Positions 36,501 through 44,377 of a stretch of DNA of 64,000 nucleotides are shown here, piece after piece. The number at the start of each line of letters is the position of its first letter. Within the stretch, counting starts at the first letter, position 1. The notes below the pieces were generated by a model. That model had not been told where the DNA came from. It saw nothing but the letters and a program-made list of their open reading frames with translations, and did not search any database. This stretch comes from an uncultured Aquimarina sp. (GTDB lineage: Bacteria > Bacteroidota > Bacteroidia > Flavobacteriales > Flavobacteriaceae), in NCBI RefSeq assembly GCF_947495315.1, contig NZ_CANLYD010000002.1:310001-374000 (forward strand), read 5' to 3'. The position numbers and the translations under genes were made by a program.

Positions 36501-36542
36501 AACCAAAAAGAAAAAGTAACACTAGATAAAATAATTTTATAA
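33540..36542 (+). CDS. multidomain chimera: carboxypeptidase-like, VWA-like, TonB-plug, TPR
   Basis: The 1000-residue protein has a signal peptide (1-23). A CarbopepD_reg sandwich (26-110) with QKAIPFVNVGFLDEG follows. Next is a beta-sandwich (about 135-280) common to flavobacterial carboxypeptidase-like proteins. A VWA-like Rossmann region (296-410) contains IVLYWDTSFSATNHD and YLVVSDGRTTFGSF; its MIDAS motif is degenerate, with DTSFS in place of a clean DxSxS context. A second CarbopepD_reg domain (465-535) precedes a SusC/TonB plug-like domain (565-680: LIRGQFPGVQV, PLFVVDGLQF, IITTKYGD). TPR-like repeats (770-860) and a strand-rich tail complete it. There is no TonB-dependent beta-barrel, so the plug is likely used as a binding or docking module. 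The start could also be codon 3. Confidence 0.72.
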   Translation: MPMKSKIIFLLICTLFISGFISAQYEITIDAYVLDRDTQKAIPFVNVGFLDEGIGTVSDQNGHIFLQYDEQEINRSNVFQLSSLGYKTMQLSVKELFQLLTNNNTILMEPAIYELEAATVTAEKRMKKTVGRSSVSNGFMGYWKDAKALGGEIGTRIRISHKNSKLLRLKFNINENITDSLLVRVNVHEHKRRAPGRNMLTSNIYHTITKEKGEEVIDLMDYNIVVHDDIIVSLELVKVYGEDIEFSIGASKEGISYLRSISQDHWDVHWDIGMAFSVDISYPVEEGQLRKRENPDDIVLYWDTSFSATNHDPEYTYQFLKAYLKKIENTTVTLIPFSNTIHEQQKFDIRNGKSNQLIESLSKMDYNGATNFSALFKEENKPDQYLVVSDGRTTFGSFEQVYDVPVFYINHLPNPDDLLLHKAAVQSEGYYLNLTKISVDQALSNIVYELEDNNVYQIDKNQELIKGLVTSGGKPVQGCKVSVKGTLIQTTTDANGSFSIDASMEDVLTFDFFGMESQEIALDARKNIKVDLISNHTVLEEVIVETKESNESDDIVKDVYGNNVNKKSIGHAYYTVEEEDFLHSAIYLSDLIRGQFPGVQVFGWGDEAVYEIRTKLSLAADNSTPPLFVVDGLQFNEPPTFLFPTQIKSISVLTGLSASARFGQAARNGVFIITTKYGDISNNKDGKPINDLLVKGNDYTTSSFLLDVNHNRPSYLDELWNSTSYKEAKEIYYSLRKKYPISIPFYSYSASYFRVWNTAFADQVLSNISEIGFDNPQALLVLAFKLEAIEEYHNAAFLYERIFDLAPDAAQSHLDLARIYVSIGKYKEAFELYKKILRNKESTMDFEEIAEQAESEIRRLLNFHRSELTYKDVPDEFLAVKGVPVRLVFQWSDPQSEFELQFVSPKKKFSKWKHVFRENKEELLSRVQSGVSSKEFIIDNAMPGEWIINVQSFGDASALNPAFMKYTMYTNYGLPNETKKVQCINLSNQKEKVTLDKIIL

Positions 36543-36678
36543 GACTTTAAACAAAAAACATTGTGTTATAACCACAGTTTTGAAATTAGCAATTCTAGAA
36601 AGTATTTTATGGAAGGCTGAGGTTGCTCCAGACGAGGACAGGTCTTAAAAGCCAAATATTTTACCAAATTATAAAAAG

Positions 36679-36717
36679 AAAATCACGATAGAAACAACTG
36701 TTTCTTATCGTGATTTT
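36679..36717 (-). terminator. hairpin terminator between convergent genes
   Basis: AAAATCACGATA pairs with TATCGTGATTTT, with GAAAC/GTTTC extending the stem. On the minus strand it is followed by a T-rich run (TTTTCTTTTTAT), so it best serves the permease/peptidase gene. The rest of the 254-base gap shows no gene. Confidence 0.8.
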
Positions 36718-36796
36718 CAGCATTTAACTAACTAAATTTTTACAGAGCATTACGTATTCATCTTGCTTTTTTGTAATTAAATAGGGTCTCTGACCC

Positions 36797-39700
36797 TTAC
36801 TCTTCTACTCCTCGTAGATTATCATTAGAGTTCCTGTCTATTAACTTATTATACGGATCAACTCCCGCTTTTTCTGGTTTTTTGTCTGTTATAATGGTAA
36901 ATGTGTTTTCGCCAGGTAGTAACCATTTTCGCTCCAGATAATATGGATTTTTAAGTGGTACTTCCTGATCATCTATAATGTCCTCACCAAACAAACCAAC
37001 TTCTATATAATTTGTTTTATCATCTGTGCGTTCTTCTTTTCCTTTATCATCATAATAGATTTTTTTAGAATCTACTGTAAAGGTGGTTTCATAGGTACCA
37101 TTATCCAGTTTTTTGGTTTTGGCTTCTTTGATTCTATTTTCATACAACACAATCTTTTTAAAACCGTCTTCTACTGAGTATTTAAGAGAATCTGGTGTCA
37201 CTTTATAAATAGCATCATATAAGTTTTCTGAAGTAGGATATACGCCTTTTTCAAAGTTTTTATACTCTTCTAAGAATCCTTTTAAGGCTGTATTGATTTT
37301 TTCTTCACCAATAATATCCTGTAATTCATACATCACCATAGATCCTTTGCGGTACCAAATATAACCGCCTGTTTCTACATTGATTAACGATCGCTCCGGT
37401 TTAAAACTAAAGGCACGACTGCGTAAATAGGCATCTAGAGAATACTTAAGAAAGTTTTTAATCCCATTTTCGCCATACTCGTGTTTCATGGTCATTAACG
37501 ATGAATACTCAGCTAAGGTTTCTGCAATAATTGTAGCGCCGGATGTTTTACTAGGTGCTACAATATGTCCCCACCATTGATGAGCAACTTCATGTGCGGT
37601 TACACGGAAAGCATAATTAAAATCTTCAGCCTTTTCAAAATCAGCGGCAAACCCAAAGTCTTCTGAGTATGGAATTGTGGTGACAAAAGATTGAGCAAAC
37701 TGAGAATGTGCAGGAAACTCGACAACTCTGATCACAGAATTTGGATACTCATAGAAATTTTTAGAACAATACTCCAGTGCTACTTTTGTACCTTCTATAA
37801 AATATTCTAAATTTCTTTTATGTTTAGGAGAATGATAGATCTCTATGTCTACTTTTTTCCCACTTGGTGCTATCCAACTGGACTTCTCTACATCATATCT
37901 GGCAGAAACTACATTAAAGAATAGATCCGTCTGAGATTCTAATTTATAGTGAAAATAGACTCGATTATCTTCTTTCCATTCTTTTACTAATTTACCAGGC
38001 GCAATAGCGATTTGATCAGATGAGGTACTTACCACAGCTTCAAAATTAATATAATTGGCATCTTCGTTATAAAGATTCTTTTTTAAAGCCGTAGAATCCG
38101 TTCTAGGTGGAAATAAGTAATCTAATTTTTCCAATCCATATTTTCTTCGAGTTCCATTATCACTAAGTGTTCTATCATAATGAAAATCAGGGAAGATAGA
38201 ATTGTTTAGAAAAGTACCGTTATTTAATATCTGAGTTTCCATACTGTTAGCAAATCCTTTGGTCTCAGCAGACATAGAAATTGACAACTTTGCAGTGTCT
38301 TCAGGTTGTAGTGTAGTAGGCAATTTATAGAAATACATTCTATTAATAGAATCAGAAACCACAGCTTTTAGTGAAACACCGTTATAGATAATTTCTCCTA
38401 ATTGAGTATGTTCTGCAGGATACTGAACATTTAATAATAAGGTATCAATAGGAGTGTTGTAATTATTAATTAACTTAAATTCTCCTTTCGCTTTTAACGC
38501 TCTTGTGTCTGGAAAAACATCAATGTAGACTTTCAGATCAGTAACCTGTGGATGCGCCTGATTGATTAATCTAGCATATTTTTTTTCAGCATCTGCTGCT
38601 ATTTTGTTAAAGTAATCACCATCCTCGATAGAGTTTAATACTTTTAGATTGTAATAGCTATAGCCAGCTACGGATACGAAAGCAATGATTACCATGAGTA
38701 ATGCTCCGATCATTTTAAAATTCAATCTTCTTATAGCAAGTGTTAATCGTTCCTTTGTCGTAGCAAAGAATCCGCGATTCCAGAATACAGTGCCAATGAC
38801 TAGTAATATAGCCATCATTAAAGCCCAATACATATTTACAGTAAACGTACCATGCATATAATGACCAAAACCATTCAGATCACTAAGAAAAAATGGAGTG
38901 GAGCCCGTAAAAATTAGAAGTGGATTGTTACTTTTAAAACCGAACTGAACCAATAATGGAAGTCCGATATAAGCCAATATGATAATAAAATGCCCTAGAA
39001 ACTTATTGTTAACCAATACATGGATAAAGAAACATAGAAAAATGGTTGTTATGAAAGTCGGAAGGATTAATGCAAAATTATACACGGCATACATGCCTAG
39101 TTCATATCCAAAATAACCATTAAATGTCTGAAATAATATTCCAATTATGATATTGACAGATGCTAATACTACGGCTACACCCAATAAAGAAATAACTTTA
39201 GAAAAGTATAGACTTGTAGTATTGATAGGTAATGCATCATAAAAAACAAAGGTTTTGTTTTTACGAGTTCTATGCACTGCTTCACCAGAATAAATGATTA
39301 AAATAACAATGGATAAAAGAGAAATTCCACCAGAAATAAAAGGTGTTACAAATCTTGTGAGCGGTAAATTAGGAGTTCCATACGTTTCGTTGTTGGTGAA
39401 AATAATAATTAAAGAGAACACAAGTCCGATGATCATCAAGATGATGAAAACTGGGTCTTTGATGATCGAAAGAAACTCAATCTTACTTAAAGATAATAGT
39501 TTGTTTCTTTCAGTTTTTTTAGTAAAAACCTGCTGAATAGGACTTAATAAAGAAGGAACGAATTTGTCATTTTTGATTTTACCTTCTTTTTTACCAGAAA
39601 GCAGAAACTTTTTATAATCAAATTTGAAAACAGTTAGTAAGAAAAATAGGATTCCCAATCCTAACCAAAGCATTCTATTTAATAAGAATTTCCCATAGAT

Positions 39701-40396
39701 CGGAAGTTGATTGGTGTTTAACTCATTTATTGACCAATATTTTTTTACAAAAGAAAAAGCTCTACCGCCAAACGGATCCAGGTATACTGATAACCATTGA
39801 TTATCTAGACTTGACAGTAAGTTTCCTGAGATACTATATAATAGAAATAGTACTATTCCTCCTAGATAAATGATGGGCATTTTTTTAAAAAATGCCATTA
39901 AACAAAAGAAGAGAGCACCAATTAAAAAGGCATTGATCTGTAATAGAAATATAAATGGTATTAAGTAAGATGATAAATTAAAAACTTCATACGCTCCATA
40001 ATCCGGTCTATCAGCAAACATACCCCAGGTAAATCCAATAATTGCACCGATCACAATAAAAAGATTTAATAAGCTGACAATGGTGAAGCTTCCAAAAAAC
40101 CTTCCTAATACATAGGATTTCTGAGTGATAGGAAATGTAAAATAGGTTTGAGCAGTTTTATGATCTTGATCCCTAAAGATGGGAACCCCCATAATAGCTG
40201 CATAAAAGAAAATGGAAATGACAGAGATGGGAGCAATAATCTCAGCAATATTATTTGGACTATTTACGAATTGTGCGGTAGAGGATTCCTGAAAATATCC
40301 CCATAGACCGGCAATCAAAAGTCCTAATCCAGCATAAATCCAGGTAGCAGGCCTTCGGAAACGGTATTGTAATTCGAATAAGAAAATTTCTTTCAT
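36797..40396 (-). CDS. ABC transporter permease fused to M1 aminopeptidase
   Basis: The 1199 residues have an N-terminal half (about 1-580) with about 12 membrane helices of the ABC-2 permease type. The C-terminal half is a gluzincin M1 peptidase domain, with zinc motif HEVAHQWWGH near residue 934, a second-site Glu in AETLAEYSS about 20 residues later, and the downstream TGGYIWYRKGSMVMYELQD region. Such ABC permease/M1 peptidase fusions are a known Bacteroidota family. The partner ATPase is directly upstream, 2 bases away. It may degrade or export peptides, but the substrate is unknown. Confidence 0.88.
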   Translation of the reverse strand: MKEIFLFELQYRFRRPATWIYAGLGLLIAGLWGYFQESSTAQFVNSPNNIAEIIAPISVISIFFYAAIMGVPIFRDQDHKTAQTYFTFPITQKSYVLGRFFGSFTIVSLLNLFIVIGAIIGFTWGMFADRPDYGAYEVFNLSSYLIPFIFLLQINAFLIGALFFCLMAFFKKMPIIYLGGIVLFLLYSISGNLLSSLDNQWLSVYLDPFGGRAFSFVKKYWSINELNTNQLPIYGKFLLNRMLWLGLGILFFLLTVFKFDYKKFLLSGKKEGKIKNDKFVPSLLSPIQQVFTKKTERNKLLSLSKIEFLSIIKDPVFIILMIIGLVFSLIIIFTNNETYGTPNLPLTRFVTPFISGGISLLSIVILIIYSGEAVHRTRKNKTFVFYDALPINTTSLYFSKVISLLGVAVVLASVNIIIGILFQTFNGYFGYELGMYAVYNFALILPTFITTIFLCFFIHVLVNNKFLGHFIIILAYIGLPLLVQFGFKSNNPLLIFTGSTPFFLSDLNGFGHYMHGTFTVNMYWALMMAILLVIGTVFWNRGFFATTKERLTLAIRRLNFKMIGALLMVIIAFVSVAGYSYYNLKVLNSIEDGDYFNKIAADAEKKYARLINQAHPQVTDLKVYIDVFPDTRALKAKGEFKLINNYNTPIDTLLLNVQYPAEHTQLGEIIYNGVSLKAVVSDSINRMYFYKLPTTLQPEDTAKLSISMSAETKGFANSMETQILNNGTFLNNSIFPDFHYDRTLSDNGTRRKYGLEKLDYLFPPRTDSTALKKNLYNEDANYINFEAVVSTSSDQIAIAPGKLVKEWKEDNRVYFHYKLESQTDLFFNVVSARYDVEKSSWIAPSGKKVDIEIYHSPKHKRNLEYFIEGTKVALEYCSKNFYEYPNSVIRVVEFPAHSQFAQSFVTTIPYSEDFGFAADFEKAEDFNYAFRVTAHEVAHQWWGHIVAPSKTSGATIIAETLAEYSSLMTMKHEYGENGIKNFLKYSLDAYLRSRAFSFKPERSLINVETGGYIWYRKGSMVMYELQDIIGEEKINTALKGFLEEYKNFEKGVYPTSENLYDAIYKVTPDSLKYSVEDGFKKIVLYENRIKEAKTKKLDNGTYETTFTVDSKKIYYDDKGKEERTDDKTNYIEVGLFGEDIIDDQEVPLKNPYYLERKWLLPGENTFTIITDKKPEKAGVDPYNKLIDRNSNDNLRGVEE

Positions 40397-40398
40397 AA

Positions 40399-41280
40399 CT
40401 ATGCCTCCTGTTCTTGCTTTTGGTTAATACTAAAGAAATAAAATTCTTCTAAACCATTGTCCATTTGCTCAAAACCGTCTCCAGGAGTGTTTTCGCTATA
40501 TATATTTACAAAAAACTGGCCTCCTCTTAAATAATTGGAGAGCACGGTATATTCATTTTCATAGCGATCCAATTCTGATTTTTCAATTTGTTTTTTGAAT
40601 ATTTTGTTATCCAAAGTACTAGATAATTCTTGTGGATTCCCTTGTGCAAGGATGCTACCTTCATTAAAAACTGCCATATGTTCACATAGATTTGTTACAT
40701 CATCTACGATATGAGTAGATAAAATTACTACAGCATTTTCACCTAATTCACTTAGTAAGTTATGAAAGCGATTACGTTCTAAAGGATCCAAACCAGCAGT
40801 AGGTTCATCTACGATAATTAGTTTTGGATTTCCTAATAGTGCCTGCGCAATTCCAAAACGTTGTCTCATTCCTCCAGAAAAATCACCTAGATTACGATTT
40901 CTAAACTTGTATAAATTCACCTTGTTTAATAAATCGGCAACATATCCTTTTCGCTCAGCAGTATTAGTAATCCCTTTTACTTTAGCAATGTGATTTAACA
41001 TCATCTCTGCAGAAACTTTTGGGTATACCCCAAAATCTTGCGGTAAATATCCTAACACTTTTCGCAGCTCTTCAGGTTGTTTAAAAACATCAATACCATC
41101 AAAATGGATAGATCCTGTATCTGCTAATTGTAGCGTGGCAATAGTTCTCATTAAGGTAGATTTACCAGCCCCGTTAGGACCTAACAAACCAAACATTCCT
41201 TTTTCTAAAGTAAGATTGACATTGTCTAATGCCTGTGTTCCGTTAGGATACGTTTTATTGAGATTTTTTATTGTCAGCAT
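40399..41280 (-). CDS. ABC transporter ATP-binding protein
   Basis: The 293-residue protein has Walker A GLLGPNGAGKST (about 33-44), Q-loop GYLPQDFG, signature DFSGGMRQRFGIAQ, Walker B LIIVDEPTAGLDP and the H-loop in ILSTHIVDDV. The C-terminal 80 residues are a variable extension. It pairs with the membrane-peptidase fusion downstream in a two-gene operon, powering it as an ABC-2 type exporter. Confidence 0.92.
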   Translation of the reverse strand: MLTIKNLNKTYPNGTQALDNVNLTLEKGMFGLLGPNGAGKSTLMRTIATLQLADTGSIHFDGIDVFKQPEELRKVLGYLPQDFGVYPKVSAEMMLNHIAKVKGITNTAERKGYVADLLNKVNLYKFRNRNLGDFSGGMRQRFGIAQALLGNPKLIIVDEPTAGLDPLERNRFHNLLSELGENAVVILSTHIVDDVTNLCEHMAVFNEGSILAQGNPQELSSTLDNKIFKKQIEKSELDRYENEYTVLSNYLRGGQFFVNIYSENTPGDGFEQMDNGLEEFYFFSINQKQEQEA

Positions 41281-41309
41281 ATAAAATAAGGTTTAGCAAT
41301 TTTTATCTA

Positions 41310-41485
41310 TTAAACCCGATTTATGCAATAGAACTTCGTTATGAAGCTTTGAGATGCGAGAAATACTAGCTTTTTCTTGATTTTAGCATAGCACCGCTAC
41401 GGTGAAATCAAAAATAGTAGCGAAGCGATAGTATTTGCGGTAGCTCACAGATGCAATAGATTTTCTATTGCATAAAGCGGGTTAA
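41310..41485. repeat. palindromic repeat element, long form (copy 1)
   Basis: Near-matching termini, TTAAACCCGATTTATGCAAT and its complement ATTGCATAAAGCGGGTTAA, enclose about 130 bases that contain nested inverted repeats (for example TGATTTT...AAATCA around CACCGCTACGGTG). At the right end there is a tight palindrome, GCAATAGATTTTCTATTGC. No ORF is inside. The right half matches the short copy at 50861-50909. It occupies more than half of the 326-base gap between the ABC ATPase and hemB and looks like a non-autonomous (MITE- or REP-like) element. Confidence 0.7.
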
Positions 41486-41571
41486 ATAGTTAGTAGGTTA
41501 TGTTAGGCGTTTGTTACATAATTGGTTTAATTTTGTGAAAATGATCCACCCGAAATTACGTTATAAGTTGG

Positions 41572-41585
41572 TATATTTACGTTTC
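41572..41585 (+). promoter_or_regulatory. promoter-like 14-mer upstream of hemB
   Basis: TATATTTACGTTTC, 21 bases before the hemB ATG, is identical to the 14-mer at 8079-8092. It is a -7-like element with an imperfect match to TAnnTTTG. Confidence 0.3.
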
Positions 41586-41606
41586 TTATAAACTACTAAC
41601 AAATTA

Positions 41607-42581
41607 ATGCATCAACTACGCAGAAATAGAAGATTACGAACTACAGAATCAATTCGATCTTTAGTTAGAGAACATACAATCACCCCTAATGATTTTTTAG
41701 TGCCACTCTTTGTGGTAGAAGGTAATAATATAAAGCAAGAGATCGCTTCGATGCCTGGATATTACAGATATAGCTTAGACTTATTAAAAGACGAAGTAAA
41801 AGAGTTGTGGATGATGGGGTTAAAGGCAGTATTGCTTTTTGTTAAAGTTCCTGATAATCTTAAAGATAATAAAGGAACCGAAGCCTTAAATCCTGATGGA
41901 TTGATGCAGCGAGCCATAAAAACTGTAAAAAATGTAGCACCAGAAATGTTGGTGATGACCGATGTGGCATTGGATCCATATTCTTCATATGGACACGATG
42001 GTATTGTGGAGGATGGATATATTGTTAACGATCCTACTTGCGAGGTTTTAGCAAAGATGTCGTTATCTCACGCTAAAGCGGGAGCAGATTTTGTAGCGCC
42101 TAGTGATATGATGGATGGTAGAATTTTGGCAATTAGAGAGCTTCTAGAAACAGAAAACTATAAGAATACAGGTATTATGAGTTATAGTGCCAAGTATGCA
42201 TCGGCGTTTTATGGACCGTTTAGAGATGCCTTGGATTCTGCACCTGGTTTTGGAGATAAAAAAACCTATCAGATGGATTTCGCTAATCGAGATGAAGCGG
42301 TTAAAGAAACACTGAATGATATAGAGGAAGGAGCCGATATTGTTATGGTCAAACCAGGATTAGCTTATCTGGATATTTTGCGCGATATTAGGGAGGCCGT
42401 TGATGTTCCTGTAGCGGTGTATCAAGTAAGTGGTGAGTATGCAATGCTTAAAGCAGCAGCAGAAAAAGGATGGTTGGATCATGATACAATTATGATAGAA
42501 CAACTAATAGCGTTTAAAAGAGCGGGAGCACATATCATTGCTAGCTATTTTGCTAAAGATGTAGTTAAACTTTTATGCTAA
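41607..42581 (+). CDS. hemB: porphobilinogen synthase (delta-aminolevulinate dehydratase)
   Basis: The 324-residue protein has both Schiff-base lysines: Lys196 in MSYSAKYASAFYGPF and Lys249 in DIVMVKPGLAYLD. The metal segment DVALDPYSSYGHDG (119-132) lacks the cysteine triad of zinc-dependent enzymes, placing it in the magnesium-type class. It condenses two 5-aminolevulinate molecules. It is separate from the main hem cluster by about 13.5 kb and is followed 28 bases later by a defence-type deaminase, an unusual neighbour. Confidence 0.95.
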   Translation: MHQLRRNRRLRTTESIRSLVREHTITPNDFLVPLFVVEGNNIKQEIASMPGYYRYSLDLLKDEVKELWMMGLKAVLLFVKVPDNLKDNKGTEALNPDGLMQRAIKTVKNVAPEMLVMTDVALDPYSSYGHDGIVEDGYIVNDPTCEVLAKMSLSHAKAGADFVAPSDMMDGRILAIRELLETENYKNTGIMSYSAKYASAFYGPFRDALDSAPGFGDKKTYQMDFANRDEAVKETLNDIEEGADIVMVKPGLAYLDILRDIREAVDVPVAVYQVSGEYAMLKAAAEKGWLDHDTIMIEQLIAFKRAGAHIIASYFAKDVVKLLC

Positions 42582-42586
42582 TTTTG
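42579..42586 (+). promoter_or_regulatory. putative -7 box for the deaminase gene
   Basis: TAATTTTG matches TAnnTTTG, overlaps the hemB stop codon and lies 23 bases before the deaminase ATG. The nearest upstream TTTG (42549-42552) is 26 bases away, longer than the usual spacing, so this is weak. Confidence 0.3.
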
Positions 42587-42609
42587 TAGATTAGGGGAAA
42601 ATTTAACTT

Positions 42610-44154
42610 ATGTCAGAGGCCAAACAACTCAAAATTGAAGATGATAGAGAACCTAAAAAAATAAAAGAACCAACTGGAATTAATGAATATTTAGATTATA
42701 CTATTACTGATGAACTAATAATTGGTTTATGCGGCCCTATAGGATCAGATATAAATTTTGTTTCCGAAAGTTTGAAGGAAATACTGGAAGATACTTTTGG
42801 ATATGATTGTATTGAAATTAAATTAAGCGATTTTATTAGAATGCAATTCGAAATTCCTAAAAAGGAAAAAAAATTCAGTTATTATGAAGAATTGATAAAT
42901 AAGGGTAATGAACTAAGAAATCAATTTGGGAATGACATTTTATCAAAGCTAATAGTTCATGAGATTACAAAAGATAGACAATCAAAATCTAAAACAGATA
43001 AGGAATTAGTAAAGAAAAAAAGAATCTGTTATATTATAAATTCAATAAAACATATTTCAGAATATAGATTATTAAAAAGAGTATATCAAAATATTTTTTA
43101 CTTTATAGGTGTTTTTTCTCCACTGGAGGTTAGAAAAGAAAACTTAAGTGTAAAGGGCATTGAAAATCCTGACATTGAAAGATTGGTAAAAATTGATTCA
43201 GAACAAGTTGAAGATCATGGACAAAAAGTATCAAAAACTTTTCCAAATGCAGATTATTTTTTAAGAATAGAAGATAGTAATGATAAAATAGTTAATGATA
43301 AAATACAGCGATTTCTAGATTTAGTATTTGGAACAAAAATAACAACTCCAACATATCAGGAAACTGCGATGTATATGGCTTCTTCAGCCTCTGCAAATTC
43401 TGCCTGCTTATCTAGACAAGTTGGGGCATCAATTACTAACAAGCTTGGTGATATTATTTCAGTGGGCTGGAATGATGTTCCAAAGTATGGCGGTAATTTA
43501 TATACTGAAAATGATTTAAATGGAGATGATCATAGATGTATAAATAAAAGCGGTGGGAAGTGCTTTAATGATGAAGAAAAAAATGAATTAATAAATCTAA
43601 TTACTGAGAAACTAGTTGAAGAGGAAGTAATAAATAAAGAAAAATCTAATGATGTTTTTAATATTTTGAAGGACTCTAGAATAAGAGATTTAATAGAGTT
43701 TTCCAGAGCTGTACATGCAGAGATGCATGCGATGATTAATGCAACTCAAAAATCTGGCTCAGAAATATTAGGAGGTAAGCTTTTTTGTACCACTTATCCT
43801 TGCCATAATTGTGCTAGACATATTGTTGCAGCTGGAATTAAAGAAGTATACTATATAGAGCCTTACAAAAAAAGTTTGGCTTTAAAATTGCATAGTGATT
43901 CTATAACGGAAAGATTTAATACTGAAAATAGAGTTAAAGTTTTAATGTATGACGGTGTTTCTCCTAAAAGGTATATTGATTTGTTTAAAATTAATGATGC
44001 AGAAAAGAGGAAGAAAGATGGTAAAAAGCTTATTGTTAAACGAAAAAAAGCATCACCAAGAAAAAGTGTTTCCTTAGAAGCTATTCCTTTTTTAGAGAAG
44101 AAAGCTACTGAGGAATTAAATAAAAATGGTAAATTTGATAAAATTATTAACTAA
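42610..44154 (+). CDS. anti-phage-type dCTP deaminase (P-loop plus deaminase)
   Basis: The 514-residue protein has an N-terminal kinase-like region (about 33-240). Its P-loop is degenerate, GLCGPIGSD (39-47), lacking the usual Lys. The C-terminal part is a zinc-dependent deoxycytidylate-deaminase domain (about 245-450). Zinc and catalytic residues are His369-Ala-Glu371 (VHAEMHAM) and Cys398/Cys401 (YPCHNC); ASANSACLSRQVGASI (260-275) is the family's substrate helix. This two-domain form is that of the AvcD/dCTP-deaminase phage-defence proteins, which deplete dCTP on infection, unlike housekeeping dCMP deaminases of about 150 residues. Its composition is richer in AT and Lys than neighbouring hemB, suggesting transfer. 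A 47-residue ORF and a terminator follow. Confidence 0.85.
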   Translation: MSEAKQLKIEDDREPKKIKEPTGINEYLDYTITDELIIGLCGPIGSDINFVSESLKEILEDTFGYDCIEIKLSDFIRMQFEIPKKEKKFSYYEELINKGNELRNQFGNDILSKLIVHEITKDRQSKSKTDKELVKKKRICYIINSIKHISEYRLLKRVYQNIFYFIGVFSPLEVRKENLSVKGIENPDIERLVKIDSEQVEDHGQKVSKTFPNADYFLRIEDSNDKIVNDKIQRFLDLVFGTKITTPTYQETAMYMASSASANSACLSRQVGASITNKLGDIISVGWNDVPKYGGNLYTENDLNGDDHRCINKSGGKCFNDEEKNELINLITEKLVEEEVINKEKSNDVFNILKDSRIRDLIEFSRAVHAEMHAMINATQKSGSEILGGKLFCTTYPCHNCARHIVAAGIKEVYYIEPYKKSLALKLHSDSITERFNTENRVKVLMYDGVSPKRYIDLFKINDAEKRKKDGKKLIVKRKKASPRKSVSLEAIPFLEKKATEELNKNGKFDKIIN

Positions 44155-44160
44155 TCCTAA

Positions 44161-44304
44161 ATGTCCACTACTAAACAGAATTCCAAAAATCAATTGAAAT
44201 TGAATTTTGAGAATACTGCGAAAGAAGTAAAAGTTATTTCTATTCAAAGATCTCAAAATAGAGAACTAAATACGAGAATATTAAATCGTAAGAGAACTTT
44301 TTAA
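44161..44304 (+). CDS. 47-residue basic protein downstream of the dCTP deaminase
   Basis: The ORF runs ATG to TAA, starting 6 bases after the deaminase stop, and encodes MSTTKQNSKNQLKLNFENTA and then a Lys/Arg/Gln/Asn-rich tail ending RILNRKRTF. It has no signal peptide or membrane helix. The tight spacing and the terminator 23 bases after its stop suggest it is the last gene of the deaminase unit. It may be an inhibitor, sensor or accessory of the deaminase, or an unrelated peptide. I recognise no family, and coding status rests on position and intact frame. Confidence 0.5.
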   Translation: MSTTKQNSKNQLKLNFENTAKEVKVISIQRSQNRELNTRILNRKRTF

Positions 44305-44327
44305 TGCAAATAAAATCTAAAAGATAG

Positions 44328-44351
44328 CCATCATATTTTGATGGTTTTTTT
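44328..44351 (+). terminator. Rho-independent terminator of the deaminase unit
   Basis: CCATCA and TGATGG flank a five-base loop and are followed by seven Ts. It separates the deaminase/47-residue unit from the TerB-like gene. Confidence 0.8.
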
Positions 44352-44377
44352 AGTAATAATAAAAAGTAAAATAATTT

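Noticed and set aside
42610..44154. Housekeeping dCMP deaminase interpretation
   Set aside because: The protein is over three times the usual 150 residues and has a kinase-like N-terminal half; both features belong to the defence-type family.
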